A DNA stretch of 47,556 bases from Alphaproteobacteria bacterium 32-64-14 (GTDB taxonomy: Bacteria > Pseudomonadota > Alphaproteobacteria > Caulobacterales > Hyphomonadaceae), in the NCBI GenBank assembly GCA_002280725.1, contig NCEM01000044.1, positions 1-47,556 of the forward strand, read 5' to 3'. This document shows, in pieces, positions 1 through 8,169 of the stretch. The notes under the pieces were generated by a model. It was not told the origin of the DNA and made no database searches. It saw nothing but the letters and a program-made list of their open reading frames with translations. The position numbers and the translations under genes are program-made. The stretch's first letter is position 1. Every line of letters starts with the position of its first letter.

Positions 1-161
1 TCATGCAGCGCGCCCATCAGGCCCTGCCCTGCATCCCAGATCTGGTAGAAATTCGGCGGCCCCCACGGTTTGAACGTCCAGCCGAACGTCTTCTCGTAGA
101 ACGCCTTGGCGCGCTGGACGTCGCTGGCGTTGATGGCGAAGTGGCGGAACCTGCCCGGCAT
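1..161 (-). CDS. VOC (glyoxalase/bleomycin-resistance) family protein, 3' end outside window
   Basis: Only the first 53 or so residues are present; the gene runs off the left edge. The N-terminus reads MPGRFRHFAINASDVQRAKA followed by FYEKTFGWTFKPWGPPNFYQ. This is the first beta-alpha-beta unit of the vicinal oxygen chelate fold, with the metal-ligand type histidine in RHFAINA and the usual RAKAFYEKTFGW helix. The ATG at 159-161 is preceded by a strong GGGGAGG ribosome site, which fixes the start. VOC proteins range from glyoxalases to resistance proteins, and too little is visible here to give a substrate. The neighbouring Lrp-type gene lies upstream in the same orientation, 93 bp away. Confidence 0.8.
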   Translation of the reverse strand, partial: MPGRFRHFAINASDVQRAKAFYEKTFGWTFKPWGPPNFYQIWDAGQGLMGALH

Positions 162-254
162 GAATGCCTCCCCTTGCTATGGCGGCAGTATGCACACGTC
201 TTCCCTGTCGCGCTTGCGCTATCGCGACGAAGACTATCGCGAAGGCGACAGCTG

Positions 255-707
255 TCAGGCCCGCTCGTCCTTGGCTGAGGCCATCACGATGTAGCTGGTG
301 ATGGAGGCCACTTCCGGCACCTGCCCCAGCACCTCGGTGTGGAATTCCTTGTAGGCGGCAAGATCCTCAACCTCGACGCGCAGGATATATTCGATGGCGC
401 CGGTGACGTTGTGGCACTCGCGCACCTGCGGGGCTGCGGCCATCGCCTTCTCGAAATTGCGCTGGTTGCGCTTGTGATGCTCGGACAGGCCGACCGCGAC
501 ATAGGCGGTGAAGCCGCCGCCCGTCGCCGCGCGATCCACAACAGCGCGATAGCCCTTGATCACGCCGGCGCGCTCAAGCTCCTGCACGCGGCGCAGGCAC
601 GCGGAGGGAGAGAGCCCGACCTTTTGCGCCAGGTCCGCATTGGTGATGCGCCCATCGCGCTCCAGTTCGCGCAATATTCTGCGGTTTGTGTCGTCCAGCT
701 TCGTCAT
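255..707 (-). CDS. Lrp/AsnC family transcriptional regulator
   Basis: A 150-residue protein with an N-terminal winged helix-turn-helix (LDDTNRRILRELERDGRITN, then ADLAQKVGLSPSACLRRVQELE) and a C-terminal RAM effector domain (about residues 65-145, ending in VASITSYIVM). This is the standard layout of leucine-responsive regulators that bind amino acids and act as octamers on DNA. The start MTKLDD is preferred over an upstream in-frame start at 740, because MTKLDDTNRRIL matches the family N-terminus. The gene is divergent from a LysE exporter 72 bp away. Lrp-type regulators commonly control a divergent exporter, so this one probably senses an amino acid and controls both genes. The effector cannot be named from sequence. 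Confidence 0.93.
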   Translation of the reverse strand: MTKLDDTNRRILRELERDGRITNADLAQKVGLSPSACLRRVQELERAGVIKGYRAVVDRAATGGGFTAYVAVGLSEHHKRNQRNFEKAMAAAPQVRECHNVTGAIEYILRVEVEDLAAYKEFHTEVLGQVPEVASITSYIVMASAKDERA

Positions 708-760
708 TGGTTGCGAAAATAGCGTCCACGTGACGGACAAAGCAAGGAAATTGATCTCGC

Positions 761-780
761 TTTCGCATATCGTTGCGAAA
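761..780. promoter_or_regulatory. Palindromic operator candidate between the Lrp-type gene and lysE
   Basis: TTTCGCA (761-767) and TGCGAAA (774-780) form a perfect 7-bp inverted repeat with a 6-bp spacer. A further half-site copy, TTGCGAAA, lies at 711-718 next to the start of the Lrp-type gene. The right arm touches the predicted lysE ATG at 780-782. The spacing and symmetry suit an Lrp-family dimer site that would repress lysE and possibly the regulator itself. The regulator assignment is inference. Confidence 0.5.
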
Positions 781-1391
781 TGTTGACCGCAGAGATCTTC
801 GCAGCCCTCGTGGCCTTCGCCTTTGTGTCCTCGATCACGCCGGGGCCTAACAATCTCATGCTGATGACGTCAGGCGTCAATTTCGGTTTCGCCCGCACGA
901 TCCCGCACATGCTGGGCGTCTCCTGCGGCTTCACGCTGATGATCGTGCTGGTGGGCGCCGGGCTCGCGAAAGTGTTTGAGCTCTACCCCATCGCCCACAC
1001 CGTCCTGAAGTATGCGAGCTGCGCCTACCTTCTTTATCTGGCCTGGAAGATCGCAACCTCAGCGGCGCCCGGCGAGAAGAAGCTTGCCGACAAGTCGCGT
1101 CCGATGACCTTCATCGAAGCCGCGCTGTTCCAGTGGGTGAACCCGAAGGCGTGGACAATGGCGCTGACCGCCGTCTCCGCCTACACGCTGCCAGCCGACC
1201 CCATTGTGAGCCTGCTGGTGGTCGCCGCTGTGTTCGGCGCGATCAACCTGCCCACTGTCGGCTCATGGACACTGCTGGGCACGCAGCTGCGCGGCCTCCT
1301 GAGCGATCCGAAAAGGCTGCGTATCTTCAACGTCACGATGGCGCTGATCCTCGTGGCGACGCTCTACCCTGTGCTGTTTGGTGCGTACTAA
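780..1391 (+). CDS. LysE/RhtB family amino-acid exporter
   Basis: A 203-residue inner-membrane protein with the family signature SITPGPNNLMLMTSGVNFGF near the N-terminus and about six hydrophobic segments. LysE/RhtB proteins export amino acids or related small metabolites using the proton motive force. The motif FQWVNPKAWTMALTAVSAY in the middle is also typical. No ribosome site precedes the ATG at 780, and the palindrome at 761-780 abuts it, so translation may be leaderless. The divergent Lrp-type gene is the likely regulator. The exported substrate is unknown. Confidence 0.92.
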   Translation: MLTAEIFAALVAFAFVSSITPGPNNLMLMTSGVNFGFARTIPHMLGVSCGFTLMIVLVGAGLAKVFELYPIAHTVLKYASCAYLLYLAWKIATSAAPGEKKLADKSRPMTFIEAALFQWVNPKAWTMALTAVSAYTLPADPIVSLLVVAAVFGAINLPTVGSWTLLGTQLRGLLSDPKRLRIFNVTMALILVATLYPVLFGAY

Positions 1392-1452
1392 AGGGCGGCT
1401 TGCGGAGATGGCGAGAGCGCGCGATGATTCCGCGCGACAGGTCAGGCCTCCC

Positions 1453-2400
1453 ATGCGTCGTGTTATCCTTCTTGCCGTGATTGCAGCTGTCGCGTGCGCA
1501 CAGGCCGCCGCGCAAGACGCGCCGCCTCGCACGCCGTGGGGCGCGCCGGACCTGCAGGCGCTGTGGAGCAACATGACGGCGACGCCGCTGGAGCGGCCGC
1601 CTGCTTTCGATTCTCTGACAACAACTGACGAACGCGCCGAGGCGTTCGAACACGCCAGCCGCAACGCCTTCCTGACGGACGAGTCCGACGGCATAGGCGG
1701 ACGCCAATCCGAATGGTGGGAGATCGAAGGCGAGATGACGCGCATCGACGGGGTTGCGCGCACGTCGCTCATCGTCGAACCCGGGAATGGCCGCCTGCCC
1801 TATTCGGACGCCGGCCGCGCCCGCCTGCAGGCCGCCATGGCCGACAACCTCCATCGCTTCGACGACCCCGAGACACGGCCTGCAACCGAACGCTGTCTCG
1901 TGGGCGGATCGGGCTCGACAGGCGCACCGATCTTCATGGGGCGCTACAACACGCACTATCGCTTCGTGCAGACGCCGGATCATCTGGTGATCGCGATGGA
2001 GCAGAACAACAATGTCCGCATCATCCCGATCACCGGCAAGCCGCAACCTGATTTCCGGCGCTGGATGGGGGTCTCGCGTGCGCATTGGGACGGCGAGACG
2101 CTGGTGGTGGAAACCGCAGGCTTCATGCCGGGCGACGCCTTCAAGCCGGCCGCGCCCATCCTCGTGTCAGACAAGGCGCACGTGACCGAACGCTTCACGC
2201 GGCTGTCAGAGGGCGAACTGCTCTACGAATACACCGTCGTGGATCCCGACACGTTCACACAGGCCTGGCGTGTGCAGCAGGTTTTCCTCGCGAGCAACGG
2301 CCCGATGTTCGAAACCGCCTGCCACGAGAACAACCACTCGCTGCCCAACATCCTCGGCGGCGGCCGCGAGGCCGACCGCGCGGCGGCGCGCAAACCCTAA
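1453..2400 (+). CDS. Secreted protein of unknown function
   Basis: A 315-residue protein beginning with a clear signal peptide (MRRVILLAVIAAVACAQAAA, cleavage probably after AQAAAQ). The mature part starts with RTPWGAPDLQALWSNMTATP, a motif I associate with a family of uncharacterised exported proteins in Caulobacterales and Acidobacteria. It contains three cysteines in the second half (ERCLVGG, FETACHE and one other region) and no recognisable catalytic motif. An in-frame start at 1378 would overlap lysE and bury the signal peptide, so the ATG at 1453 is preferred. It is convergent with ppa, with 15 bp between the stop codons. I do not assign a function. Confidence 0.8.
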   Translation: MRRVILLAVIAAVACAQAAAQDAPPRTPWGAPDLQALWSNMTATPLERPPAFDSLTTTDERAEAFEHASRNAFLTDESDGIGGRQSEWWEIEGEMTRIDGVARTSLIVEPGNGRLPYSDAGRARLQAAMADNLHRFDDPETRPATERCLVGGSGSTGAPIFMGRYNTHYRFVQTPDHLVIAMEQNNNVRIIPITGKPQPDFRRWMGVSRAHWDGETLVVETAGFMPGDAFKPAAPILVSDKAHVTERFTRLSEGELLYEYTVVDPDTFTQAWRVQQVFLASNGPMFETACHENNHSLPNILGGGREADRAAARKP

Positions 2401-2415
2401 CTTGCGGCGTGGCGT

Positions 2416-2952
2416 TTACTTGCCCGTGGCGCGGGCGCGCTCGATCGATTCGAGGATGAGTTCGCGGGCGCGCTCGGGGCCGTGCAGGCCTTCGATCTTC
2501 ACCCACTTGCCGGGCTCGAGATCCTTGTAGTGCTCGAAGAAGTGCACGATGCGATCGACCACGATCTCGGGCAGATCCGTGTAGTGCTTCACTTTCTCAT
2601 AGTAGCGCGTGAGTTTGGGATGCGGCACGGCGAGGATCTTCTCGTCCTGGCCCTTGTCGTCGGTCATCATCAGCACGCCGACGGGCACCACGCGCACGAC
2701 GCAGCCGGGAACCAGCGCCCGGTTGCCGACCACCATCACGTCGATCGGATCGCCATCCAGCGACAGCGTGTGCGGGATGAAACCGTAGTTACACGGATAG
2801 CGCATCGGCGTGTACAGGAACCGGTCCACGAACATCGCGCCGGAATCCTTGTCGATCTCGTACTTGATCGGCTCGCCGCCCAACGGCACTTCGATCAGCA
2901 CGTTGACGTCGTGCGGCGGATTTGGGCCGGTCGGAATCCGGGAAAGGTCCAT
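2416..2952 (-). CDS. ppa: Inorganic pyrophosphatase (soluble, family I)
   Basis: A 178-residue cytoplasmic enzyme that hydrolyses pyrophosphate to two phosphates and so drives biosynthetic reactions that release pyrophosphate. The family I signature [10 protein letters not shown] (residues 66-75) supplies metal-binding aspartates. [20 protein letters not shown] and [12 protein letters not shown] are also diagnostic, and [14 protein letters not shown] carries further metal ligands. Length matches the family. The start [13 protein letters not shown] is typical for alphaproteobacterial enzymes. It stands alone between a convergent secreted protein and the hybrid kinase gene. Confidence 0.98.
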   Translation of the reverse strand: MDLSRIPTGPNPPHDVNVLIEVPLGGEPIKYEIDKDSGAMFVDRFLYTPMRYPCNYGFIPHTLSLDGDPIDVMVVGNRALVPGCVVRVVPVGVLMMTDDKGQDEKILAVPHPKLTRYYEKVKHYTDLPEIVVDRIVHFFEHYKDLEPGKWVKIEGLHGPERARELILESIERARATGK

Positions 2953-3063
2953 TTTGCGTCTCGTAAGGCTTCGTCTGTGCGCATTCGGGAAGGATGCCGT
3001 AACGGCGCCTGCAATATCGGGGCCTGAATTGAGTGCAAGGTTAATGCGCAGCCAGCGACGGTT

Positions 3064-5148
3064 TCACGCGGCCTCGACCGCGCTCAGCATCGCCCTGATA
3101 TCGATCGGCTTGGCCAGGACATCGGCAGTTCCGGCGCGCCGGTAGGCCTCGATCTGGTCTGGCAGCACATTCGCCGAGCACGCAATGACAGGCGTGTCCG
3201 CGTTGAGGCCACCCCCTTCCCGCAACCGGGCGATGACGTCGAACCCGTCCATCTCGGGCATCACCATGTCGAGCAGGACAACATCGACCTTGCGGCGCTT
3301 CAGGATTTCGAGCGCCTCCGCCCCCGATCCGCATTCGATGGCGCCATGGCCGGCTGCTCGCAACATGGCCGAGATGACGAACAGGTTTCGCACATTGTCA
3401 TCCACACAGAGGATTTCGCGGCGCTTGCCCCCTTCAGGGATGAAGGGCGCGTCGGCCTTGTCCAGCTCTCCAGCCTGTCCGGCCAGAGGCGCGTCAATGT
3501 GGACCGTGAAGCGCGATCCCAGGCCCGGCCGCGTCTCCAGCGTGATGTCGCCGCCCATCGCCACTGCGAGCCGCCTGGCGATGTAGAGGCCGAGGCCCAG
3601 GCCGCCATGCTTGCGCTTGGAGGACACATCGACCTGCTCGAACGGCGAGAAGATGCGGTCGGCCGCCTCGCGCGGAACGCCCGGGCCGGTGTCCTCGACC
3701 TCGATGGCGACGCGGCTGTGACCCTCCGGCCAGGCGCGCAGGGTGATGGACCCAACCGCCGTGAACTTCACCGCATTGGCCATCAGATTGCCGATCACCT
3801 GCAGCAAGCGGGCGCTGTCCACTATGCGTTGGGCCTTCAGGCCGGGATCGATCATCACCGCAAGCGAGAGATCCTTGGCGCGGACTTCCGAGGCCCAGAT
3901 CACCGCTGCATCCTCGATCAGGCGCACCAGCGAGACCGGCTCGGGCTCGATGCGCACCTTGCCGGCATGCAGACCGGACAGATCGAGCAGGTCGTTGAGC
4001 AGGACAAGCATCTGCTTGCCCGCATCCTCCAGAACGCCGAGCGTGCGGCGCTGCACGGGATCAAGTTTGGACTGGGACAACAGCGAGGCGCAGCTCAACA
4101 CCGCATTCATCGGCGTACGAAGCTCGTGGCTCATCACGCCCAGGAAATCCGACTTTGCCTTGCTGGCGCGCTCGGCGGCATCAAGCGCCACGGCCATATC
4201 CGCATTCTGTGCGATGATCTTCTGTTCGGCCTCGTGCTGGGCCGTGATGTCCTTCATCGTCACGACGGCATGCTCGACTGCGCCCGTGTCCGGACTGGCG
4301 AGCGGCACGGTGTTCACAGACAACCAGCGGACCGAACCGTCCGGCAATTCCATGCCGAGGGGAACGTCCTTCACCGCCTCGCCCGTGCGCAATGTCACGA
4401 GCGCGGGAAACTCCTCCGGCCTGTAGGGCGAGCCGTCGGGGTGGAAAGTCCGCCATCGCACGTCGTGATATCGGCGGTTCATGACCTCCTCGCGCGTCAG
4501 CCCCATGATGTCGAGGCAGGCGGGGTTCATCTCTACCACGCCGCGCCCCCGCGCATGGACATTCACGCCTTCGCCGATCGCGTTGAAGATCAGCTCGTAG
4601 AGGCGCTGGCGCTCGCGCTCGGCATTCGTCTTCAACGCGGCCTTCGTCGCCTCGATCGCCTCGAGCCGCGCAATCAGGAAGGATGTCACCAGTTCGGCGA
4701 TACGCTCCAGCCGCTGCGCCTCACGGGGCCCGAACCGCGCCGGCTCGGTATGGCCGATCGCGAGTACGCCCAGCGGCAGGCTGGGGTCTGCGCCAACCGG
4801 AACCCCGACAAAGCTGCGCACGAAGGGTGCGTTCCGCGCATAGCGGGCATGCGAAAATCGCGGATCGCTGCTCACATCCTCGCTGAAAAGGGGCTGGCCC
4901 GAATCGAGCACAGGCGTGCACAGGCACTCCGTACTCGGCATGGTCTCGGTCATGCCGTAGGTAGTGGAGAGCTGATAGGCCTGCGTCGCGTCGGTCACGA
5001 CGAAGGCCGCGAGATTTGCGTCACAGACCTCCGCAGCAAGACTGGTCAGACGATCGAGGCCCGGAAACTCGCCACCCTCGAGGACGTCGAGATCGCGCAG
5101 CACCAAGACGCGCCTGGCTACGGTTTCCTGGCCGGACACGAACCTCAT
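3064..5148 (-). CDS. Hybrid sensor histidine kinase, GAF-PAS-HisKA-HATPase-REC
   Basis: A 694-residue protein with no obvious membrane segment. GAF-like sensor domain about 25-165, PAS domain about 185-305 (NAIGEGVNVHARGRGVVEMN), HisKA domain with phosphoacceptor His341 in SDFLGVMSHELRTPMNAV, HATPase with N-box NLMANAVKF (454-462), G1 DTGPG and G2 GGLGLGLYIA, then a C-terminal receiver domain (578-690) with acidic Asp583/584, phosphoacceptor Asp627 and Lys680. It probably autophosphorylates on His341 and transfers to Asp627 or to the partner receiver encoded just upstream. The GAF module includes the segment YGMTETMPSTECLCTPVL; the signal is unknown. The preceding response-regulator gene ends 66 bp upstream in the same orientation, so the two likely form an operon. 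Confidence 0.93.
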   Translation of the reverse strand: MRFVSGQETVARRVLVLRDLDVLEGGEFPGLDRLTSLAAEVCDANLAAFVVTDATQAYQLSTTYGMTETMPSTECLCTPVLDSGQPLFSEDVSSDPRFSHARYARNAPFVRSFVGVPVGADPSLPLGVLAIGHTEPARFGPREAQRLERIAELVTSFLIARLEAIEATKAALKTNAERERQRLYELIFNAIGEGVNVHARGRGVVEMNPACLDIMGLTREEVMNRRYHDVRWRTFHPDGSPYRPEEFPALVTLRTGEAVKDVPLGMELPDGSVRWLSVNTVPLASPDTGAVEHAVVTMKDITAQHEAEQKIIAQNADMAVALDAAERASKAKSDFLGVMSHELRTPMNAVLSCASLLSQSKLDPVQRRTLGVLEDAGKQMLVLLNDLLDLSGLHAGKVRIEPEPVSLVRLIEDAAVIWASEVRAKDLSLAVMIDPGLKAQRIVDSARLLQVIGNLMANAVKFTAVGSITLRAWPEGHSRVAIEVEDTGPGVPREAADRIFSPFEQVDVSSKRKHGGLGLGLYIARRLAVAMGGDITLETRPGLGSRFTVHIDAPLAGQAGELDKADAPFIPEGGKRREILCVDDNVRNLFVISAMLRAAGHGAIECGSGAEALEILKRRKVDVVLLDMVMPEMDGFDVIARLREGGGLNADTPVIACSANVLPDQIEAYRRAGTADVLAKPIDIRAMLSAVEAA

Positions 5149-5214
5149 GCTGGCGTCACGCGGCGCGCATGCGCGAGAATTGCCACGTGATCAACGCGAC
5201 CCTGCCTCATCTGC

Positions 5215-5754
5215 CTATATCCGCAGCTGGCTGGAATGGCGCTCGCGTCCAGGCGCATGCTCGACCGCGAGCACGAGGGCTGCCGTATCGATGGGCTTGC
5301 CGATAATGGCCTGGATGCCTTCAACGCCCCCCAGCTCACGCCGCGCGATGGCGACATTGGCCGTGCAGATCACGATCGGCGTGCGTACATTGACGCCACC
5401 AGCGCGCATCTCCACTGCGACGGTGAGGCCGCTGATCTCGGGCATCACAAGATCGAGGACGACAACGTCATAAAGGTGGGCCGCGACCCGCCGCAACGCT
5501 TCGGCCCCCGACCCGCAGGTTTCGACTTCGTGGCCGACGCCGCCGAGGACCGCACCCAGGATGTCGAGATGGCGATCATTGTCATCGACGATCAGCACCC
5601 GCCGCTGGGAGGCGACGCAGATCCAGTCTGCGGCCGAGAGCGTGCGGTTTGCAGGTTGGCCGGCTCCAAATCCCTCATATCCGGCGCCGCGCGCGACGCG
5701 GTCCTGCAGTCTTTCGTCTGGGAGCCTTGGCCTTGGCATGGCCGCCGTCTCCAT
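5215..5754 (-). CDS. Stand-alone receiver-domain response regulator
   Basis: A 179-residue protein with a roughly 50-residue N-terminal extension and one receiver domain (about 52-170). The acidic pair is Asp57/Asp58 in RRVLIVDDNDRHLDILGAVL, the phosphoacceptor is Asp101 in VVVLDLVMPEISGL, the conserved Thr is 131 (ICTAN) and the Lys is 153 (GKP). There is no output domain, so it is a DivK- or CheY-like relay element. Its receiver resembles that of the downstream hybrid kinase, and the gene order suggests a phosphorelay. A start at the second Met (5739, MPRPRLPDER) is equally possible; the first has a weak AAGG ribosome site. Confidence 0.88.
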   Translation of the reverse strand: METAAMPRPRLPDERLQDRVARGAGYEGFGAGQPANRTLSAADWICVASQRRVLIVDDNDRHLDILGAVLGGVGHEVETCGSGAEALRRVAAHLYDVVVLDLVMPEISGLTVAVEMRAGGVNVRTPIVICTANVAIARRELGGVEGIQAIIGKPIDTAALVLAVEHAPGRERHSSQLRI

Positions 5755-5921
5755 CCGTCGCCTTCAAGCAACCGTGCGGGAATCGCCCCGCAATGTGCTT
5801 CCAGCATAATTAGCCGAGCGCGTGCAGCGCAACCCTTCGGCTCGCCCGAGAGACGAAAAACATTCGCGCCTCGCAGCTATCCTGGGAAACCCGCGAGACG
5901 CTTGTCCGGCGACGCCAGTTC

Positions 5922-6313
5922 CTACTTGCGCGCTGCCTGTCCGAGCAGCCGCAGACGCAGGGCGTTGAGCCGGATGAAGCCTTCGCGTCCTTCCGGCCGT
6001 AAGCGCCGGTATCGTCCTCGGACGTGACGTGGGCGGCCGCGTAAAGCGCGTAAGGCGAGGACCGGCTGGTAACAACCATATTGCCCTTATGAGCCTGAGC
6101 GCGGTGGTTCCCGTGACGTTGGCCAGGCTCTTGTCGATGGCGGCCTGCAGCATCTCGTGCTCCGGAGCAAACCAGAACACGAAGTCGCGCACGAATTCCT
6201 CGCGCGCATCATCGGTGAAGATGTTCTCGGGCTTGATGCCTATCAGCTCGACCTTCTTGCGGGGCCGGCGACAGTTCCTTGCCCTGCCCCAAATCCGTCG
6301 TGAAGGTGACGAC
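5922..6313 (-). pseudogene. argG: Argininosuccinate synthase relic with large internal deletion and frameshifts
   Basis: Reading the minus strand across frames recovers two ends of ArgG. The first piece is [16 protein letters not shown], then after a frameshift [20 protein letters not shown] and EFVRDFVF. It joins in frame, near 6174/6175, to [20 protein letters not shown], normally some 240 residues further on. After another frameshift comes [16 protein letters not shown], then [12 protein letters not shown], and after a third frameshift [20 protein letters not shown] and a TAG stop at 5922-5924. The extreme N-terminus with the ATP-binding AYSGGLDTS motif is missing upstream of 6313. At least three frameshifts plus the deletion mean no functional enzyme. 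A working argG presumably lies elsewhere, if this organism makes arginine. The neighbouring stretches 5755-5921 and 6314-6436 show nothing else. Confidence 0.85.
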
Positions 6314-6436
6314 CCCTCAGCTTGGCCCGTAAGCGATCTGGCGCTGTTGTGCTGTCCGCGCCGGTAGCGCTTCGCTGGCGGCGTGCTAGGTTTTTGCAAC
6401 AGCTGCTTCCGCGATGTTCTTCTGAGGAGATGCGAC

Positions 6437-7342
6437 TTGATTTTGCTTGCAACTTTCGGACGCCTCGCGCGCCGCGCCGCCCTTGTCGGGATAGCCGCCA
6501 TCGGCCTGATGGGCGCGGCCCCCGCCGTGGCGCAGCCGGCCTTCTGGGCGGTGAAGGATGCCGACTCGACCATCTACCTGCTGGGCACCGTTCACCTGCT
6601 CAAGCCCGACACCCAGTGGCGCACGCCGAAGCTGGACGCCGCCATCGCTGACTCGAAGGAGCTGTGGCTCGAACTTGCGTCGACCAACCCGGAAAAGATG
6701 GCCGGCGAGATGATGCCGCTGATAACCCGCTACGGCCTCTCGCCCACGCGGCGCCTGTCGGCGGACCTCACGCCGGAGGAAATGAAGACGCTGGACGAGG
6801 CGGCGAAACTGGCCGGCATGAATTCCTCACAGCTCGACATCTTCCGCCCGTGGTTTGCCGCGCTCACCATCTCCACGTCGGCGATGACGCATGCCGGCTA
6901 CGATCCGCTGTCGGGCGTGGACAGCAAGATCGAGTCGATCTTCGGCGAGAAGGAGATCACGCCCAAGGGCCTCGAAACAGCCGAGCAGCAGATCAGGGTC
7001 TTCGCCGGCATGTCGCGCGAGGCCGAGCTCGACTATCTGCGCCAGACGATCAAGGACTACCGCGAATCCTCGGTCCAGCTCGACCAGATGGTTACCTACT
7101 GGTCCACCGGAAACATCGCCGAGCTGGAGAAGATGTTCGTCACCGAGATGAAGGACGAGGACGAAAGCCTCTATGCGGCCCTCCTCACCAACCGCAACGC
7201 GAACTGGGTGGTCGATATCGAGAAGATGCTGGCTGGGTCCGGCACGACCTTCATCGCGGTTGGCGCCGGACACCTGATCGGGCCCGACAGCGTCATTGCG
7301 ATGCTCGACGCCAAGGGCATCAAGGCCGAGCGGGTCCAGTAG
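6437..7342 (+). CDS. TraB/GumN family protein (secreted)
   Basis: About 301 residues from a TTG start at 6437, chosen because a GAGGAG ribosome site sits at 6424-6429; an ATG at 6383 would add 18 residues before the signal sequence. The N-terminus ([20 protein letters not shown], then AVAQ) looks like a signal peptide. Family motifs are [17 protein letters not shown] near the start, with the GTVH histidine, and [15 protein letters not shown] near the end. TraB/GumN relatives (TIKI clan) are proposed metal-dependent proteases, but the bacterial members are mostly uncharacterised. It is probably periplasmic. It is convergent with the hydroxylase gene, with 3 bp between stop codons. Confidence 0.87.
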   Translation: MILLATFGRLARRAALVGIAAIGLMGAAPAVAQPAFWAVKDADSTIYLLGTVHLLKPDTQWRTPKLDAAIADSKELWLELASTNPEKMAGEMMPLITRYGLSPTRRLSADLTPEEMKTLDEAAKLAGMNSSQLDIFRPWFAALTISTSAMTHAGYDPLSGVDSKIESIFGEKEITPKGLETAEQQIRVFAGMSREAELDYLRQTIKDYRESSVQLDQMVTYWSTGNIAELEKMFVTEMKDEDESLYAALLTNRNANWVVDIEKMLAGSGTTFIAVGAGHLIGPDSVIAMLDAKGIKAERVQ

Positions 7343-7345
7343 CCG

Positions 7346-8029
7346 TCAGACCTCGGCCCACTTCCTCAGAAGGTTGTGATAGGCGGCCGTGAGGCCGAGG
7401 ACGGCCTCGTGCGTGTCGCCTAGGGCCGCGCGCGTCTTGATGATCGACTGGTCGAGATTGTAGAGCAGCGCCCGGCCGCCATCGTCCTTCACCATCGACT
7501 GGATCCAGAAGAACGACGCCCAGCGCGAGCCGCGCGTGATCTCTTCCACGCGGTGCAAGCTGGTAGCGGGATAGAGCACCATGTCACCCGCGGCGAACTT
7601 CACCGACTGCGCGCCGTAGGTGTCCTCGATCACCAGTTCGCCTCCCTCATAATCTTCCGGCTCGGTGAGGAAGAGCGTTGCTGACAGATCGGTGCGGACG
7701 CGGATGTTGGGGCCGGGGATGAAGCGTATCGCGTTATCGACATGCGCGCCGAATTTCATGCCGATGTCGTAGCGGTTGAACAGCGGCGGGAAGACACGGA
7801 ACGGGACGGCGGCCGAATTGAACGTCTGCGAGCGGGCCAGAGCGCGCAGCACGATCTCGCCCAGCGCGCGCGCCTGCGGCGCATCTTCAGGAACCTGGAG
7901 GTTGTGCTTGGCCAGGGCCGACTGCGCACCTGCGGTGATCTTGCCGTCAACCCATTGCGTGCCTTCGAGAACGGAGCGGCAGTGCGCCACCTCCTCCTTC
8001 GACAGCACGGCTTCGCATTTCACCAGCAT
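7346..8029 (-). CDS. PKHD-type Fe(II)/2-oxoglutarate hydroxylase, PiuC/YbiX type
   Basis: A 227-residue dioxygenase of the prolyl-4-hydroxylase-like fold. The iron ligands are His96 and Asp98 (FGAHVDNAIR) and His159 (ATSLHRVEEITRG), with Arg169 as the likely 2-oxoglutarate anchor in RGSRWASFFWIQSMV. The C-terminal helical region (LGDTHEAVLGLTAAYHNLLR) is characteristic of the PiuC subgroup, which is repeatedly found beside siderophore receptor genes under Fur control. Here it lies downstream of a TonB receptor in the same orientation, but a terminator at 8106-8131 separates them, so it probably has its own promoter. The biochemical substrate is unknown. Confidence 0.94.
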   Translation of the reverse strand: MLVKCEAVLSKEEVAHCRSVLEGTQWVDGKITAGAQSALAKHNLQVPEDAPQARALGEIVLRALARSQTFNSAAVPFRVFPPLFNRYDIGMKFGAHVDNAIRFIPGPNIRVRTDLSATLFLTEPEDYEGGELVIEDTYGAQSVKFAAGDMVLYPATSLHRVEEITRGSRWASFFWIQSMVKDDGGRALLYNLDQSIIKTRAALGDTHEAVLGLTAAYHNLLRKWAEV

Positions 8030-8053
8030 CGTCAGTCCTTCGCACGCCCTGCT

Positions 8054-8080
8054 CTTCTGTCATTTTTCTTCTGTCATTTT
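8054..8080. repeat. Tandem 14-bp repeat upstream of the hydroxylase gene
   Basis: CTTCTGTCATTTTT at 8054-8067 is followed directly by CTTCTGTCATTTT at 8068-8080. The pair sits 25 bp upstream of the hydroxylase start (8029, minus strand) and is far richer in A+T than the surroundings, so it may mark the promoter region. Confidence 0.7.
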
Positions 8081-8105
8081 GGCAAGCGGCGCGCCACACA
8101 CAAAA

Positions 8106-8131
8106 GGGCCGGACCCTCGCGAGCCCGGCCC
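8106..8131 (-). terminator. Rho-independent terminator of the TonB receptor gene
   Basis: On the minus strand a 7-bp GC stem, GGGCCGG / CCGGCCC, encloses a short self-complementary CTCGCGAG segment and is followed by TTTTGTGTG. It lies about 28 bp beyond the receptor stop codon and before the hydroxylase gene. Confidence 0.8.
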
Positions 8132-8144
8132 AGTCAAGAAGGCA

Positions 8145-8169
8145 TGGTCTGGGGAGGATTAATAGACCA
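8145..8169 (-). other. Hairpin over the TonB receptor stop codon with a CCTCCCC loop
   Basis: TGGTCT (8145-8150) pairs with AGACCA (8164-8169). The loop on the minus strand is ATTAATCCTCCCC and includes the receptor stop codon TAA at 8159-8161. The same TCCTCCCC sequence appears in hairpin loops at 10748-10761 and 10820-10830. Pairing is seen directly; function is unknown. Confidence 0.55.

Noticed and set aside
3346..5190. Long plus-strand reading frame antisense to the hybrid kinase
   Set aside because: The minus-strand frame has clear kinase motifs; the plus-strand translation has no domain and the arginine/histidine-rich composition expected of a shadow frame in GC-rich DNA.
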